64,000 nucleotides of DNA from Brevibacterium marinum (GTDB lineage Bacteria; Actinomycetota; Actinomycetes; Actinomycetales; Brevibacteriaceae), in NCBI RefSeq assembly GCF_011927955.1, contig NZ_JAATJN010000001.1:1550001-1614000 (forward strand), in the 5' to 3' direction. A program made the position numbers and the translations under genes. Of this stretch, positions 8,949-17,679 are shown piece after piece. A model generated the notes under the pieces. The model worked only from the letters and a program-made list of their open reading frames with translations, searched no databases and was not told where the DNA came from. Each line of letters starts with the position of its first letter. Position 1 is the first letter of the stretch.

Positions 8949-9551
8949 ATGAGGCTTCTGGGATATACGCGAGTCAGTACCGCCGCGCAAGATGCGCAGC
9001 TCCAGCTCGATGCACTCGGCGCTGCGGGAGTCCAGAAACGAGATGTGTTCTCAGATGTGACCTCTTGGAGTAAGACGGCGAAACAGCGACCTGGAATGAG
9101 GCGGCTGCTCGAATATGCCGAGGACGGCGACACCGTCGTCGTGTGGCGAATTGACCGCCTCGGCCGATCACTCCTCGATGTTCTGGCAACCGTGAACCTT
9201 CTTCGGGACCGAGGACTGAAGGTCTGTTCTGTTTCCGACAACATCGACCCCGAGACCTCGTCGAGTCGGATGATGCTGGGAATGCTAGCCACCCTGGCCG
9301 AGTATGAACGAGAACTTATCGCTGAACGCGTCAACGCCGGCATTGCCGCAGCCAAGCAAAACGGCACCAAGTTCGGGCGGCCACCGGTGGACCCGGACGA
9401 CATCGCCCAGAAGCTCTCTGACGATCCGCTACGACCCCCGCGACATTTCAGAGATCCGAGTCTACGAACGCGACACCCTCATCTGCGTGGCCATCGACCA
9501 GACGAATACCTGCACGGCCGTCTACCAGCTCATCAAGAGACCAGGATGTGA
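8949..9551 (+). pseudogene. Serine recombinase (resolvase) truncated in its DNA-binding domain
   Basis: The catalytic domain is intact: GYTRVSTAAQDAQLQLDAL with the nucleophilic Ser, VVWRIDRLGRSLLD, and the long E-helix ending AERVNAGIAAAKQNG. Resolvases then carry a helix-turn-helix of about 45 residues; here the family sequence ends at KFGRPPVDPDDIAQK (about 9413) and the remaining 45 codons are another gene read out of frame. That following DNA encodes, in a different frame, the tail of a transposase. So this is a recombinant junction. The protein could still dimerise but should bind DNA poorly. It is probably a transposon remnant. Confidence 0.75.
9415..9501 (+). pseudogene. C-terminal fragment of a TniA/Mu-type transposase
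   Basis: Read in the frame beginning at 9415, the DNA encodes LTIRYDPRDISEIRVYERD and then TLICVAIDQ. RYDPRDxSxxxVY is the signature of the beta-barrel domain at the end of Mu/TniA/Tn552-type DDE transposases. The rest of the enzyme is absent. The fragment begins where resolvase similarity stops, which suggests a deletion inside a Tn552/Tn5053-like element. Confidence 0.6.
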
Positions 9552-9595
9552 CGCTTACGTTCCAAATGTCCTTGGGCACACCGTTCGCCTGCTGC

Positions 9596-9799
9596 TCAGT
9601 CTCGTGCTGCCGAATGAGCAAGTTCAAGCATCCGCGGGGTTCGTCGGCGGTGTGGTGGTGGCCGATACAGCGAGTTGTCAGGGCATCCACGCACGTCGCC
9701 GCCCCATGTGCTGCTGTGAGAAAAGCGGCGTGACCACTCTGCAATGCTGATCCCGGCCGCGTCGAGCCGTTGGCGTGCCTCTTTGTTGAGCTTGGGCAT
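9596..9799 (-). pseudogene. Fragment of a small Mu-phage-type DNA-binding protein
   Basis: From the ATG at 9799 the frame reads PKLNKEARQRLDAAGISIAEWSRRF, like the N-terminus of small helix-turn-helix proteins found with Mu-like transposable phages. After about 26 residues the similarity stops, so the gene is truncated or frameshifted. It supports the idea that this patch derives from a transposable element. Confidence 0.4.
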
Positions 9800-9818
9800 G
9801 GTGTCCTGCTGAACGTGG

Positions 9819-10226
9819 TCAGGCGAGCTGCTGGACGCGCTGCCGAGAAATGCCGAGCACGGCGGCCGCGTCAACTTGAGACACGTCATCGGCTAAGAGC
9901 GCGCGCACGGCCTTGCGGCGAAGCTGTGCAGCTTCATCGAGTTCTGCCCGTCCTCTCGCTTCCAGCTTCTCGGCGGTGTGCTGTGCGGTAGTGACGTCCT
10001 CTGGTAGAACGAATGTCACCGAAACCTCGAGGTCCTCGGCGTCGCTGTCCTCCCAGAGAGCGGCGAGGTCACGGGCCTTCTCGGCCACTTTCGCGGCTGC
10101 GCGGGTCTGACCAACGGGCATCATGAATGCCCCGTTGCCGCTGGGGGCTGGCGCCCCCAGCTCGGGAATCTCGTAGGTCCACCATTTGCCCTCACGGTAG
10201 GCCTTAACGCTGATCTTCCTAGTCAT
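9819..10226 (-). CDS. HicB-like antitoxin with C-terminal HTH
   Basis: 135 residues starting at the ATG at 10226, which overlaps the stop of the HicA-like gene (TAATG). The N-terminal half (VKAYREGKWWTYEIPEL, then a Gly/Ala-rich stretch) is like the HicB beta-sheet domain that covers the toxin. The C-terminal helix-turn-helix is SQVDAAAVLGISRQRVQQLA. HicB antitoxins neutralise HicA mRNA interferases and repress their own operon. Here the toxin gene carries an in-frame stop, so the antitoxin survives without a full toxin. The function is inferred from gene order and domain pattern. Confidence 0.65.
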   Translation of the reverse strand: MTRKISVKAYREGKWWTYEIPELGAPAPSGNGAFMMPVGQTRAAAKVAEKARDLAALWEDSDAEDLEVSVTFVLPEDVTTAQHTAEKLEARGRAELDEAAQLRRKAVRALLADDVSQVDAAAVLGISRQRVQQLA

Positions 10227-10435
10227 TACTTCCACTCCCTCGGAATGTTCGGCAGAACCGCCTCCAACTGGCGAAGAACACCGGGGCTGGCTTCCCCGTG
10301 TCCAACCGGGATACTGAGTCGGTCGCCCGTCTACGGGTCTTTCCACAACTCATGTGAACCTTTCACGTCTCGCAGGAACTCCCAGCCCTGCGACTTGAGG
10401 AACTTCTTAACTGCCTTCGTCTTTTGCGGTTTCAT
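10226..10435 (-). pseudogene. HicA-type toxin with an in-frame amber codon
   Basis: The frame from the ATG at 10435 encodes VKKFLKSQGWEFLRDVKGSH and then ELWKDP, hits TAG at 10331-10333 (codon 35), and continues in the same frame as TGDRLSIPVGHGEASPGVL through IPREWK to TAA at 10226-10228. The GSH motif holds the conserved catalytic His of the dsRBD-like HicA RNase, and the full length of 69 codons is normal. So one base change separates it from an intact toxin. It overlaps the antitoxin start. Either the toxin is dead or only a 34-residue peptide is made. Confidence 0.7.
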
Positions 10436-10443
10436 AATTATAT

Positions 10444-10484
10444 GCCAGCCCCTCTAGCAGCGGCTACGCCAGCCCCACTAGCAG
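10444..10484. repeat. Two 17-bp direct repeats upstream of the hic operon
   Basis: GCCAGCCCCTCTAGCAG (10444-10460) and GCCAGCCCCACTAGCAG (10468-10484) differ at one base and repeat with a 24-base period just upstream of the HicA-like start. This is a suitable position for autoregulatory sites of the HicB HTH. Confidence 0.55.
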
Positions 10485-10910
10485 GGATTGTGTGATAATT
10501 TTAAGCTGGCTCCGATACCCGTTCACATTGTAATTATCTGCTACACAGCCAAGTCGCCGGCTCCCTGCTCGCTGGTCGTCAATCTGCAAACAACGGCGCT
10601 TCTAGTCTTAGGGAATGTTCAGCTTTAGCCCCCGGTGCTCCCGGCCTCCACGGGTGCGAATCCTTCTGCGACCCTCCTCGCCGGTGCGGAGCACGCGATC
10701 GAAGGACTCATCCGCACGATCACGCTCGCCGACATCCCCGGAACTCACGACGTGAGAGGTCAGCTGCACATGTTCCCACGCCACGCTGGCCAGGACGAAA
10801 ACGGCGGCCATGACGCAGACGGCGGCCGAGCCGTCTGAACCGTGCGTCGTTGACCGACTCCGTGGAACAATGGAGGTCTCAACACTCTTGGCTGGGAAGA
10901 AGGATCGTAC
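10485..10910. other. Intergenic stretch without a convincing gene
   Basis: A minus-strand frame at 10608-10838 starts with a hydrophobic segment (AAVFVLASVAW) and ends at IP, but has no ribosome binding site or recognisable family; I leave it uncalled. The last 60 bases contain the ribosome binding site AGAAGGA of the mogA-like gene. Confidence 0.4.
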
Positions 10911-11477
10911 GTGACCACTGAGTCTGCGAGCCCGGGGAGCTCGACGGGCAACGAAACTGCCGCCCGCCTCGGCGCCGGCCGCTCTGCCGCAGTCATCATC
11001 GCCTCCACCTCGGCGGCCAGGGGAGAGGCGGCCGACACCACCGGTCCGATTCTTGTCGACTGGCTGCGCTCACGTGGCTACGACACCCCTGATGCCATCG
11101 TCGTCCGTGACGGCGAACCCGTCGGTCAGGCCCTGCGGGCATTGCTCGTCGACACCCCCGAGGAGGAGCGCCCGCGCGTCATCGTCACCAGCGGCGGCAC
11201 AGGCCTGGCTCCGGATGACCGCACCCCGGAGTTCACGGCCGAGCTACTCGAACGACAGTCCCCGGGGCTCGTCTACGCGATGTGGCGCAAGGGATTGGAG
11301 GCGACCACCTCGGCGGTGATGAGTCGTGGAGTCGCCGGCGTGCGCGGGCGCAGTTTCGTCATCAACTTCCCCGGCTCGAAGGGCGGCGTCAAGGACGGCA
11401 TCACCGTCATCGACGAACTCCTCGAACACATCCAAACCTCGGTCGAGGACACCACCGACCACGGCCCAAGGGTCTGA
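10911..11477 (+). CDS. mog: Molybdenum cofactor biosynthesis protein, MogA/MoaB family
   Basis: 188 residues; the GTG start at 10911 has AGAAGGA upstream. The family signature VTSGGTGLAPDDRTPE and the later INFPGSKGGVKDG loop identify the MPT-adenylyltransferase fold that activates molybdopterin with ATP before molybdate insertion. An N-terminal tail of about 25 residues is extra. fdhD follows six bases later in the same direction, so both serve molybdoenzyme maturation. The window contains a molybdopterin oxidoreductase at 58037-59263 that would use the cofactor. Confidence 0.9.
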   Translation: MTTESASPGSSTGNETAARLGAGRSAAVIIASTSAARGEAADTTGPILVDWLRSRGYDTPDAIVVRDGEPVGQALRALLVDTPEEERPRVIVTSGGTGLAPDDRTPEFTAELLERQSPGLVYAMWRKGLEATTSAVMSRGVAGVRGRSFVINFPGSKGGVKDGITVIDELLEHIQTSVEDTTDHGPRV

Positions 11478-11482
11478 TCAGC

Positions 11483-12364
11483 ATGCAGCAGCGCAGGGCA
11501 GTACGCGCCCGAGTCCACAGATTCGACGCCACCGGAGAGATCGCCGCCGGACCCGACTCCCTGGCCGGCGAAGAGCCGCTCGAAATCAGGCTCAACGGTG
11601 AGCAGTTCGCCGTCACGATGCGCACGCCCGGCAACGATGTCGAACTCATCGCCGGCTACCTCCTCTCCGAAGCAATCATCACGACCATGGGCGATATCGA
11701 GGAGATCGACTTCTCCGCCGGGCTCGCTCCAGACGGATCCCGGAACTACAACGTCGCCCGGGTGCGGCTGAGGCCCGGAATCTGGAGCGCCGAGGCGGCC
11801 CCCGCCAGATCCGTCTACACCTCGTCCTCGTGCGGGATCTGTGGAACCGCGGCCATCGACGCGGTGACGAAGGCCTCTGCCTACCCGCTGATCCCGGCAT
11901 CGTTCCATGTCGACGAGGAGGCGGAGTTCCAGTTCCCGCAGCTGCTCAGCGCCGCGCGCATCGGCGAACTGCCGGACCGGCTGCGCTCGCAGCAGCAGGT
12001 CTTCGACAAGACCGGGGGAGTCCATGCGGCCGCACTCTTCGCGATCGGCGAGGATCCGACCGCCGAACCCGAGCTGCTCATCGGCCGTGAAGACGTCGGC
12101 CGCCACAACGCCGTCGACAAGGTCATCGGCTGGGCCATGGCCGAACAGGGCCTGCCGCTGCGCAAGACCGCCCTGCAGGTCTCGGCACGCGCCTCGTTCG
12201 AACTGGTCCAGAAGTCCGCGATGGCAGGCATCCCGATGATGTCGGCCGTCAGCGCACCCTCCGCTCTCGCCGTCGACCACGGCAAGAGCGTTGGCGTCAG
12301 CGTCATCGGCTTCAACCGCAGGGGCCGCTTCAACGTCTACTCGTATCCGGAGCGGGTGGCCTGA
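11483..12364 (+). CDS. fdhD: FdhD, formate dehydrogenase sulfurtransferase
   Basis: 293 residues from the ATG at 11483, six bases after the mogA-like gene. The conserved SSSCGICG loop (about residue 118) carries the two Cys that relay sulfur from a cysteine desulfurase to the Mo-bisPGD cofactor of formate dehydrogenase. IGREDVGRHNAVDKVIG and FEL(V)QKSAMAGIPM are further family blocks. FdhD acts in the cytosol and is required for active formate dehydrogenases; no such enzyme is encoded in this window. The next gene, a PLP enzyme resembling cysteine desulfurases, might be linked functionally but this is uncertain. Confidence 0.93.
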   Translation: MQQRRAVRARVHRFDATGEIAAGPDSLAGEEPLEIRLNGEQFAVTMRTPGNDVELIAGYLLSEAIITTMGDIEEIDFSAGLAPDGSRNYNVARVRLRPGIWSAEAAPARSVYTSSSCGICGTAAIDAVTKASAYPLIPASFHVDEEAEFQFPQLLSAARIGELPDRLRSQQQVFDKTGGVHAAALFAIGEDPTAEPELLIGREDVGRHNAVDKVIGWAMAEQGLPLRKTALQVSARASFELVQKSAMAGIPMMSAVSAPSALAVDHGKSVGVSVIGFNRRGRFNVYSYPERVA

Positions 12365-12423
12365 GCGAGTATCCTGAGGGACGCTCTGGTCCCGCTGCTC
12401 GCCCCGGTGCTAGATTCGGTGGG

Positions 12424-13548
12424 ATGGGAATCGATGACGATCACACCGCGCACACCCCTTCACTCTCGCTCGCCGAGGCACGGGCGGAATGGGACGTCGA
12501 CCGCACCTTCCTCGACTCGTGCTCGTACGGGCCACCGCCTCGGCGAGGATGGGATGCGATGCAGACATCGCTCGAACAGTGGCGACGCGGCACCCGCCCT
12601 TGGCAGTCGTGGACGGATTCCGTCCAGGATTCCCGTGAGCTCTTCGCCACGATGATCGGTGCGGAAGCGGACTGGGTGGCCACGGGGGCGGCCGTATCCC
12701 AGCTGCTCGCCCCGATCGCCGCGGCCCTTCCCGACGGTGCCGAGGTCCTCGTCCCCGATATCGAGTTCACCTCAGGGGTCTACCCGTTCGCCGTTCATGC
12801 GCACCGCGGGGTGAGCGTTCGCACCGCACCGCTCGACTCCCTCGCCGAGGCGATCGATGAGTCGACGGCGCTTGTGTCGTTCTCGGCTGCACAGTCGGCG
12901 ACCGGCGAGGTTGCCGATACCCAGACGATCACGGCGCGCGCCCGCGAGGTGGGAGCCCTCACCGTGCTCGACGGCACGCAGGCCGCCGGCTGGCTGCCGC
13001 TCGATGCCGCCGAGGTCGATTTCCTGGTCGTCGCCGCCTACAAATGGCTGTGCGCTCCCCGTGGAGCGGCCTTCCTCACGATGCGCCCTCCGAACAGTGG
13101 TGACAGCGGCGCGACCAGCACGCGAAGCCGGGAGGAATTCGCCGCGCGGCTGAAGCCGCTCGCGGCCGGATGGTTCGCAGGTGGGACTGGAGCGAGCTAC
13201 AGCATGCCGATGCACCTGGCGGACGATGCCCGTGCCTTCGACATCTCCCCGGCCTGGCACAGTTGGGTGGGGACGGCGCCTTCGCTCGAACTACTGCTCG
13301 AGATCGGTGTCGAACGGATCCATGCGCACGATGTGGCCCTGGCCAACGCTTTCCGGGCGAGGCTGGGCCTGGAGACGTCGAACTCCGCGATCGTGTCGAT
13401 CGAGGTCGCCGATGCTGCGCCGTCGCGGCTCGACGAGGCCGGGATCAGATTCTCCATGGCCGATGGGCGAGCACGTTTCGGATTCCATCTCTACAACGAT
13501 GCCGACGATGTCACGGCGGCGGTCGAGGCCCTGCGCGGTCTGACCTGA
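12424..13548 (+). CDS. Class V aminotransferase / cysteine desulfurase-like PLP enzyme
   Basis: 374 residues with the fold-type I PLP architecture. The Schiff-base lysine is in VVAAYKWLCAPRG, preceded by DGTQAAGW, which contains the Asp that contacts the pyridine nitrogen. VSFSAAQSATGEV is another family block. The N-terminus RTFLDSCSYGPPP resembles the class V group that includes kynureninase, isopenicillin N epimerase-like enzymes and cysteine desulfurases. No C-terminal Cys loop typical of IscS is evident, so sulfur transfer to FdhD is only a possibility. It lies 59 bases downstream of fdhD. Confidence 0.85.
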   Translation: MGIDDDHTAHTPSLSLAEARAEWDVDRTFLDSCSYGPPPRRGWDAMQTSLEQWRRGTRPWQSWTDSVQDSRELFATMIGAEADWVATGAAVSQLLAPIAAALPDGAEVLVPDIEFTSGVYPFAVHAHRGVSVRTAPLDSLAEAIDESTALVSFSAAQSATGEVADTQTITARAREVGALTVLDGTQAAGWLPLDAAEVDFLVVAAYKWLCAPRGAAFLTMRPPNSGDSGATSTRSREEFAARLKPLAAGWFAGGTGASYSMPMHLADDARAFDISPAWHSWVGTAPSLELLLEIGVERIHAHDVALANAFRARLGLETSNSAIVSIEVADAAPSRLDEAGIRFSMADGRARFGFHLYNDADDVTAAVEALRGLT

Positions 13549-13565
13549 GGCAGACTCGACTACCC

Positions 13566-14716
13566 TTACATCGACTCTTCGACCGCCCGGTCCGTGGCCA
13601 ACAGAGTCCGGTCACCGGCGCGCAGCGTCCCCAGGCCCTGTGATGTGAAGGTGCCGGGGACCGCGACGATTCCTGAGCCCTCGGCCGGGTAGCCCCGGGC
13701 TATGCTGCCGGTGGCCGCGTTGTGCACGCGCAGTGTCTGGTCCTCACGCAGGTAGATGAGTCCGCCGACCGCTGCCTCGAGTTTCACGGATTCCGGCAGC
13801 GACACGGGCAGCTCGTTCTTGCCTGCCCCATCAATGACAGACAGGCCCTGAGTGTCCGAAGTGATGACCATCTCCGAGTTCGCATCACGGACGACTTCCT
13901 GGGCGGATTCATCGAGGACCTCACCCGTGTCCGCATCGATGACCTGGCCGGACCCCTCCTTCGCGTCGAGGTGGATCAGCCCTTCGTCCACGTCGGAGAC
14001 CGCTGTGAGCTCATCGGGTTTCCAGTCGTGGTCCGACAGCGGGATCTCCCACGTGGATTCCCCCCTGTTCAGAGGCGACGAGCCCGTCGTCGTCAACGCT
14101 GAGGATCGTTCCCTGATACTCACCGAGGATACGAGAGTCCGGAGGCGGATCCGCTGCAGCCTCGCCGGTGTCCGGGTCGAGCGCCACAGCATCGCCGTCG
14201 TCACCGGAGGAGAAGACGGTGCCGGGCCCGCGCATCGGTCCCAGGGACCTCCGTCGGTCCCCAGCGCTGCTCGCCCGATTCGAGATCATAGGCGCTCGCG
14301 GTCACATCGGTCTCGCAGCTCTCATCAGAGGCCGCGTCGGTGAGCACTGCCAGCGGATTTCCTTCGCTGTCGGCGGTGACGGTGAACCCGGTGCACCCCG
14401 TGGGCCGCTGCGCCTACCACAGAGTGGTGCCGCTGCTGTCCACGGCGCTGAAGTCCAGACGGTCGTCGCCGCTGCCTGCCGAGAGGAAGACATCGTCGTG
14501 GTGCTGGACGCCGAGATCCCATCCGGGTTCCACGAGTTCGAGCGGTTCGACGATGAGCGGCAGCTGCAGATCGGATGCGTCGACCGCATCGAGCTTCGTT
14601 CCCACCTGCTTCGGTTGGCGGTCGAGTTCGGGCGGTTCCTCGATGCCGGTGCAGCCGAAGAGCGCCAGTGCGCAGCTCAGGCTTGCGGCCAGGGCGACGA
14701 TGCGTCTTGTGGCCAT
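13566..14716 (-). pseudogene. PQQ-like beta-propeller lipoprotein, disrupted by a stop and two frameshifts
   Basis: Paralogue of the intact lipoprotein at 16435-17673. A lipoprotein signal peptide ends in ALFGC. After SSGTTLW a TAG at 14414-14416 interrupts the frame; the same frame then continues (AQRPTGCTGF, SAYDLESGEQRWG), matching the paralogue segment VVWTAHRPRACSAY. A frameshift near 14240 moves into DAVALDPDTGEAA, and another near the C6 run at 14060-14065 moves into STWEIPLSDHDWKPDEL, which continues to the stop at 13566. Three lesions make a sequencing artefact unlikely. Its start overlaps the end of CcdA. Confidence 0.8.
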
Positions 14717-15633
14717 CAGCGACTCTGCTCGTCTCGTGCCCTCGCCGAATCCTGCGCGTGTGTGCTGCCACCGTCGCGGCCGGACTCATCCGTCGCACGA
14801 CGTTGACTGTTGCGATGGCGCTCATGTCGGAACCACACGATGATCGCAATGACCGCCAAAACGCAGACGGCGATGACGTCGGTCGTGGTCGATGTCCAGG
14901 AACTTGCCCATTCCTGAAAGTCGGCAAGGGTCGAGGTCGGGACCAGAGACGGTGCGGAGACGAGGCCGTTCGTCATCCAGAAGACGATGCCGATGAGGAT
15001 CATCAGCGCACCGGTGATCATCGAGACAGTGGGAATTCGACGGCCGAACAGCGAGACGGAGCCCCCGCGCATGATCTTCCTGGCCCGTTGCCCCATCCGC
15101 GACCACAGTGCCGCGATGATGAACAGCGGCACGACCATTCCGGCACCGTAGATCGCCAGCATCGCTCCTCCCAGGAACACGCTTCCTCGGGTAGCCGCCA
15201 AAGTCAGCACCGCGCCGAGGATCGGCCCGGAGCAGACACCGGCGATCCCGCTCGTGGCGCCGAGCAGGAACGTCTTCGTCGTCCCCGTCGCCATCGCTGA
15301 CCGGGACCGTGCGGCTTCGGCACCGGGCAGGACCCGAGCGGGATCGAAGCCGAAGCCGAAGAATTGGACGACGCCGAGGATGATGAGGATCACCGAGGCG
15401 ACGAGGACGATCGTGCCGCGATAGGCAGTGAAGACCGCTCCCAGTGTGCCCGCCCCCATTCCCAGCGGAATGAGGACCAGAAGCATCCCGACGTAGAAGA
15501 TGGCCCCGTGGAGCAGCAGTCGCGAGCCGACCCCGACCGTCGAGCCGAAGAAGGCCGGCAGCAGCAGTGCCGCGCAGGGGCTGAGCAGAGCGAGGACTCC
15601 GCCGATGAATGCGCTGAGCAATCCGATGTCCAT
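14716..15633 (-). CDS. ccdA: CcdA/DsbD-type transmembrane thiol-disulfide carrier
   Basis: 305 residues with about six to seven membrane helices. The paired redox Cys of the family lie in ALLSPCAALLLP (residue 20 region) and SGIAGVCSGPILG (residue 130 region), the positions that relay electrons from cytosolic thioredoxin across the membrane. A hydrophilic Arg-rich tail of about 45 residues is extra. It is coupled on both sides: its ATG overlaps the DsbA-like stop (TGATG) and its stop overlaps the lipoprotein start. Both neighbours are disrupted, whereas this gene is intact, so it may now serve the DsbA-like protein at 17680-18420. Confidence 0.88.
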   Translation of the reverse strand: MDIGLLSAFIGGVLALLSPCAALLLPAFFGSTVGVGSRLLLHGAIFYVGMLLVLIPLGMGAGTLGAVFTAYRGTIVLVASVILIILGVVQFFGFGFDPARVLPGAEAARSRSAMATGTTKTFLLGATSGIAGVCSGPILGAVLTLAATRGSVFLGGAMLAIYGAGMVVPLFIIAALWSRMGQRARKIMRGGSVSLFGRRIPTVSMITGALMILIGIVFWMTNGLVSAPSLVPTSTLADFQEWASSWTSTTTDVIAVCVLAVIAIIVWFRHERHRNSQRRATDESGRDGGSTHAQDSARARDEQSR

Positions 15634-16366
15634 CAGTTCTGACCTTCCAGTTCTTGTTCTATGGCGTCGACGAAGACTGCGGTGGGCTGGGCTCCGACGT
15701 AGGGCTGTTCATTGAGGATGAACGTCGGAGTGGAGAAGGCGCCGAGGTCGGTGCCCATCCGCGCGTTCTCCTCGACGGCTTCTGCGGTCTCGGGGGAGTT
15801 CATGTCTTCGTCGAACTGGTTCATGTCGAGGCCGATGTCGGCAGCTACGGAGGTCAGTGCCTCCTCGGAGAGGTCCTGGGGCGCGCGGGGCTTGCCGCCG
15901 GTGAACAGCTTCTCGTGGAACTCCCAGTGCTTGTCCTGCAGGGCGGCCGCGTAGGCTGCCTTGGCTGCCCGTTCGGAGGCGCTGCCGAAGACGTTGACCT
16001 CACGCCATTGGATCCGCAGATCACCGGAGTCGACGTAGTCGAGCATTGTCGGCAGAGTGTCCTGAGACCAGGCCGCACAGTACGGGCACTGAAGACGACG
16101 AGCGTGACCGGGGCATCCACCGGACCGTCGGCCAGGGGATCGTCTTCGTCGGTGTCGAAGTCGCTGAGGTCCTTCTGCTCGGGATCTTCGACCTCGGTGA
16201 CCACGACGTCCGACTCCTTCTGTCCATCAGCAGTGTCCTGGGCGGAATCTTTGTTCTGCTCGCGGTTCATGACGAGGATCATGAGCACGAGCACCATGGC
16301 CGCGGCGATGATCGTCAGCGGGATCCACCAGCGGTATTGGGGTCTGAGCGCTTCGTGTCTCGGCAT
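15633..16366 (-). pseudogene. DsbA-like thioredoxin-fold protein, frameshifted at the active site
   Basis: Paralogue of the intact protein at 17680-18420. A membrane anchor (PLTIIAAAMVLVLMILVM) and acidic linker lead to APVTLVVFS in one frame. The rest (QCPYCAAWSQDTL, then LDYVDSGDLRIQW to the end) is in another frame. Comparison with VTLVMFSDYQCPYCASW of the paralogue indicates loss of about 10 bases encoding the SDY region right before CPYC, near 16100. A protein from the ATG at 16366 would lack the redox motif. It lies under its own BlaI-type dyad at 16383-16399. Confidence 0.82.
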
Positions 16367-16382
16367 TTCACCATTCCTGAAT

Positions 16383-16399
16383 TACTATGCAGCTTAGTA
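16383..16399. promoter_or_regulatory. BlaI-type dyad in front of the degraded redox operon
   Basis: TACTA-N7-TAGTA, with spacer TGCAGCT, 17 bases upstream of the DsbA-like pseudogene start. The same arms and spacing occur twice at 18493-18526. Confidence 0.75.
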
Positions 16400-16434
16400 A
16401 AGTGTAGTTTATGGCGGTTCGGTGCCGCCAACGT

Positions 16435-17673
16435 TCAGTCCTGCCTTGTGGTCAACAGTGGTGTCTGGGGGTCACCGATGAGCGCGGCACCGGATTCGGA
16501 GATGTGGTGGGGCGCTCCGAGCCGCTTGACCGTCATGAGCAGGGGAGTGCCGCCTGCGGCAGAGCTTCCGTCGCGAGCGGATCTGGCCGTGACCGGCTGC
16601 TCCGGCTGCTCTGTGTGATCGGACCCGTGCCCACTCTCCGAGTCGCTCCCACTCTCCGAGTCGAAGGCGATGAGACCGGCGCCCACGGCGGCGACCTCGG
16701 CGTTCTCGGGCAGGGGTGTGCTCCAGCGTTTCGTCCCGTCAGCGTCGTACCCGCGCAGATCGGGCCCGGCTGTGACCAAGGTGTTGCTCGATGAATCGAA
16801 CCAGGCCCCAGCGATCTTCGAATCGACGGTCGTCCCAGAGCGCAGGTCGATGAGGGTGCGCGCCTCGCTGTCGGCCTCGCCCACCAGCGCATGAGAGTCA
16901 CCGATGGGCTCCCAGGGGACCTCCCGGGCCTCGGGTGCGGACAGGCCGAAGTCCTCGGTTGCCCGAGTCCAGAGTCTGTGGCCCTCGGGATCCTCACCGA
17001 CGATGTCGTTGCCCTGACCGCGAATCAGATGCTCGCCGAACAGCGCGACCACCCGGGGCGAGGAGTCTTCGCTCTCTCCCCCATCCTCGGCTTCGACAGC
17101 GGCCACCTCTCCGGTGGCCGGGTCGAGTGCCGTGCGGGGGCCGCTGGTTCCGATGAAGTCCTTCGGTGCACCTGCGAAGACGAGGCCGTTGCCCAGCAGC
17201 GCACCGGGCGTCTCCACAGGCCCCCACCGTTTCCGACCGGTCGCGAGGTCATAGCCGCTCGCGGTCGGTGTGAGTGAGTTGCCGGTCGAGGAGCCTTGGT
17301 CCATGAGGACCGCGATTGGGCCGTCATCGGTTGAGGTGACGAGGTAAGCGGAACAGGCGCGTGGACGATGCGCCGTCCAGACGACCTGACCCGTCGAATC
17401 AACGGCGCGGTATTCGAGGCTGTCGTCGTTCTCATACATCGACAGGAACGTCCCGTCCGCTTCCTGGGCCGGGGCGTCCCAGCCTGGATCGACGGCTCGC
17501 GACGCAGCGGAGTCGCCCTTCGCCTCACCAGCATCGAAGCTGGGAGCTTGTGTCCCGGCCGGATTCGGTTCGAACGACTGGGAGTCCGAACCGAACGCAG
17601 AGCAGGCGCTGAGCCCGACGATGACGGTGAGGGCGAGAGGCAGAACCGCCGAGGCGGTGGGCCGTGGTCGCAT
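16435..17673 (-). CDS. PQQ-like beta-propeller lipoprotein
   Basis: 412 residues. The signal peptide ends in the lipobox GLSAC, so the protein should be lipid-anchored on the outer face of the membrane. The body consists of repeated blades with the pattern AVDSTGQVVW, YDLATGRKRWG, ALDPATGEVAAV and YDADGTKRWSTPL, as in PQQ-like beta-propellers; no catalytic residues are evident. Low-complexity Ser/Asp stretches sit near the end. It begins 7 bases after the DsbA-like gene and shares its operator. The role may be as an envelope scaffold or sensor for the disulfide system; this is inference. The degraded paralogue is at 13566-14716. Confidence 0.8.
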   Translation of the reverse strand: MRPRPTASAVLPLALTVIVGLSACSAFGSDSQSFEPNPAGTQAPSFDAGEAKGDSAASRAVDPGWDAPAQEADGTFLSMYENDDSLEYRAVDSTGQVVWTAHRPRACSAYLVTSTDDGPIAVLMDQGSSTGNSLTPTASGYDLATGRKRWGPVETPGALLGNGLVFAGAPKDFIGTSGPRTALDPATGEVAAVEAEDGGESEDSSPRVVALFGEHLIRGQGNDIVGEDPEGHRLWTRATEDFGLSAPEAREVPWEPIGDSHALVGEADSEARTLIDLRSGTTVDSKIAGAWFDSSSNTLVTAGPDLRGYDADGTKRWSTPLPENAEVAAVGAGLIAFDSESGSDSESGHGSDHTEQPEQPVTARSARDGSSAAGGTPLLMTVKRLGAPHHISESGAALIGDPQTPLLTTRQD

Positions 17674-17679
17674 GTGTCC

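Noticed and set aside
10444..10484. CRISPR-like repeats
   Set aside because: Only two copies, 17 bases, no spacer series and no cas genes.
10608..10838. Small minus-strand frame with a hydrophobic start
   Set aside because: No ribosome binding site and no recognisable protein; kept only as a note.
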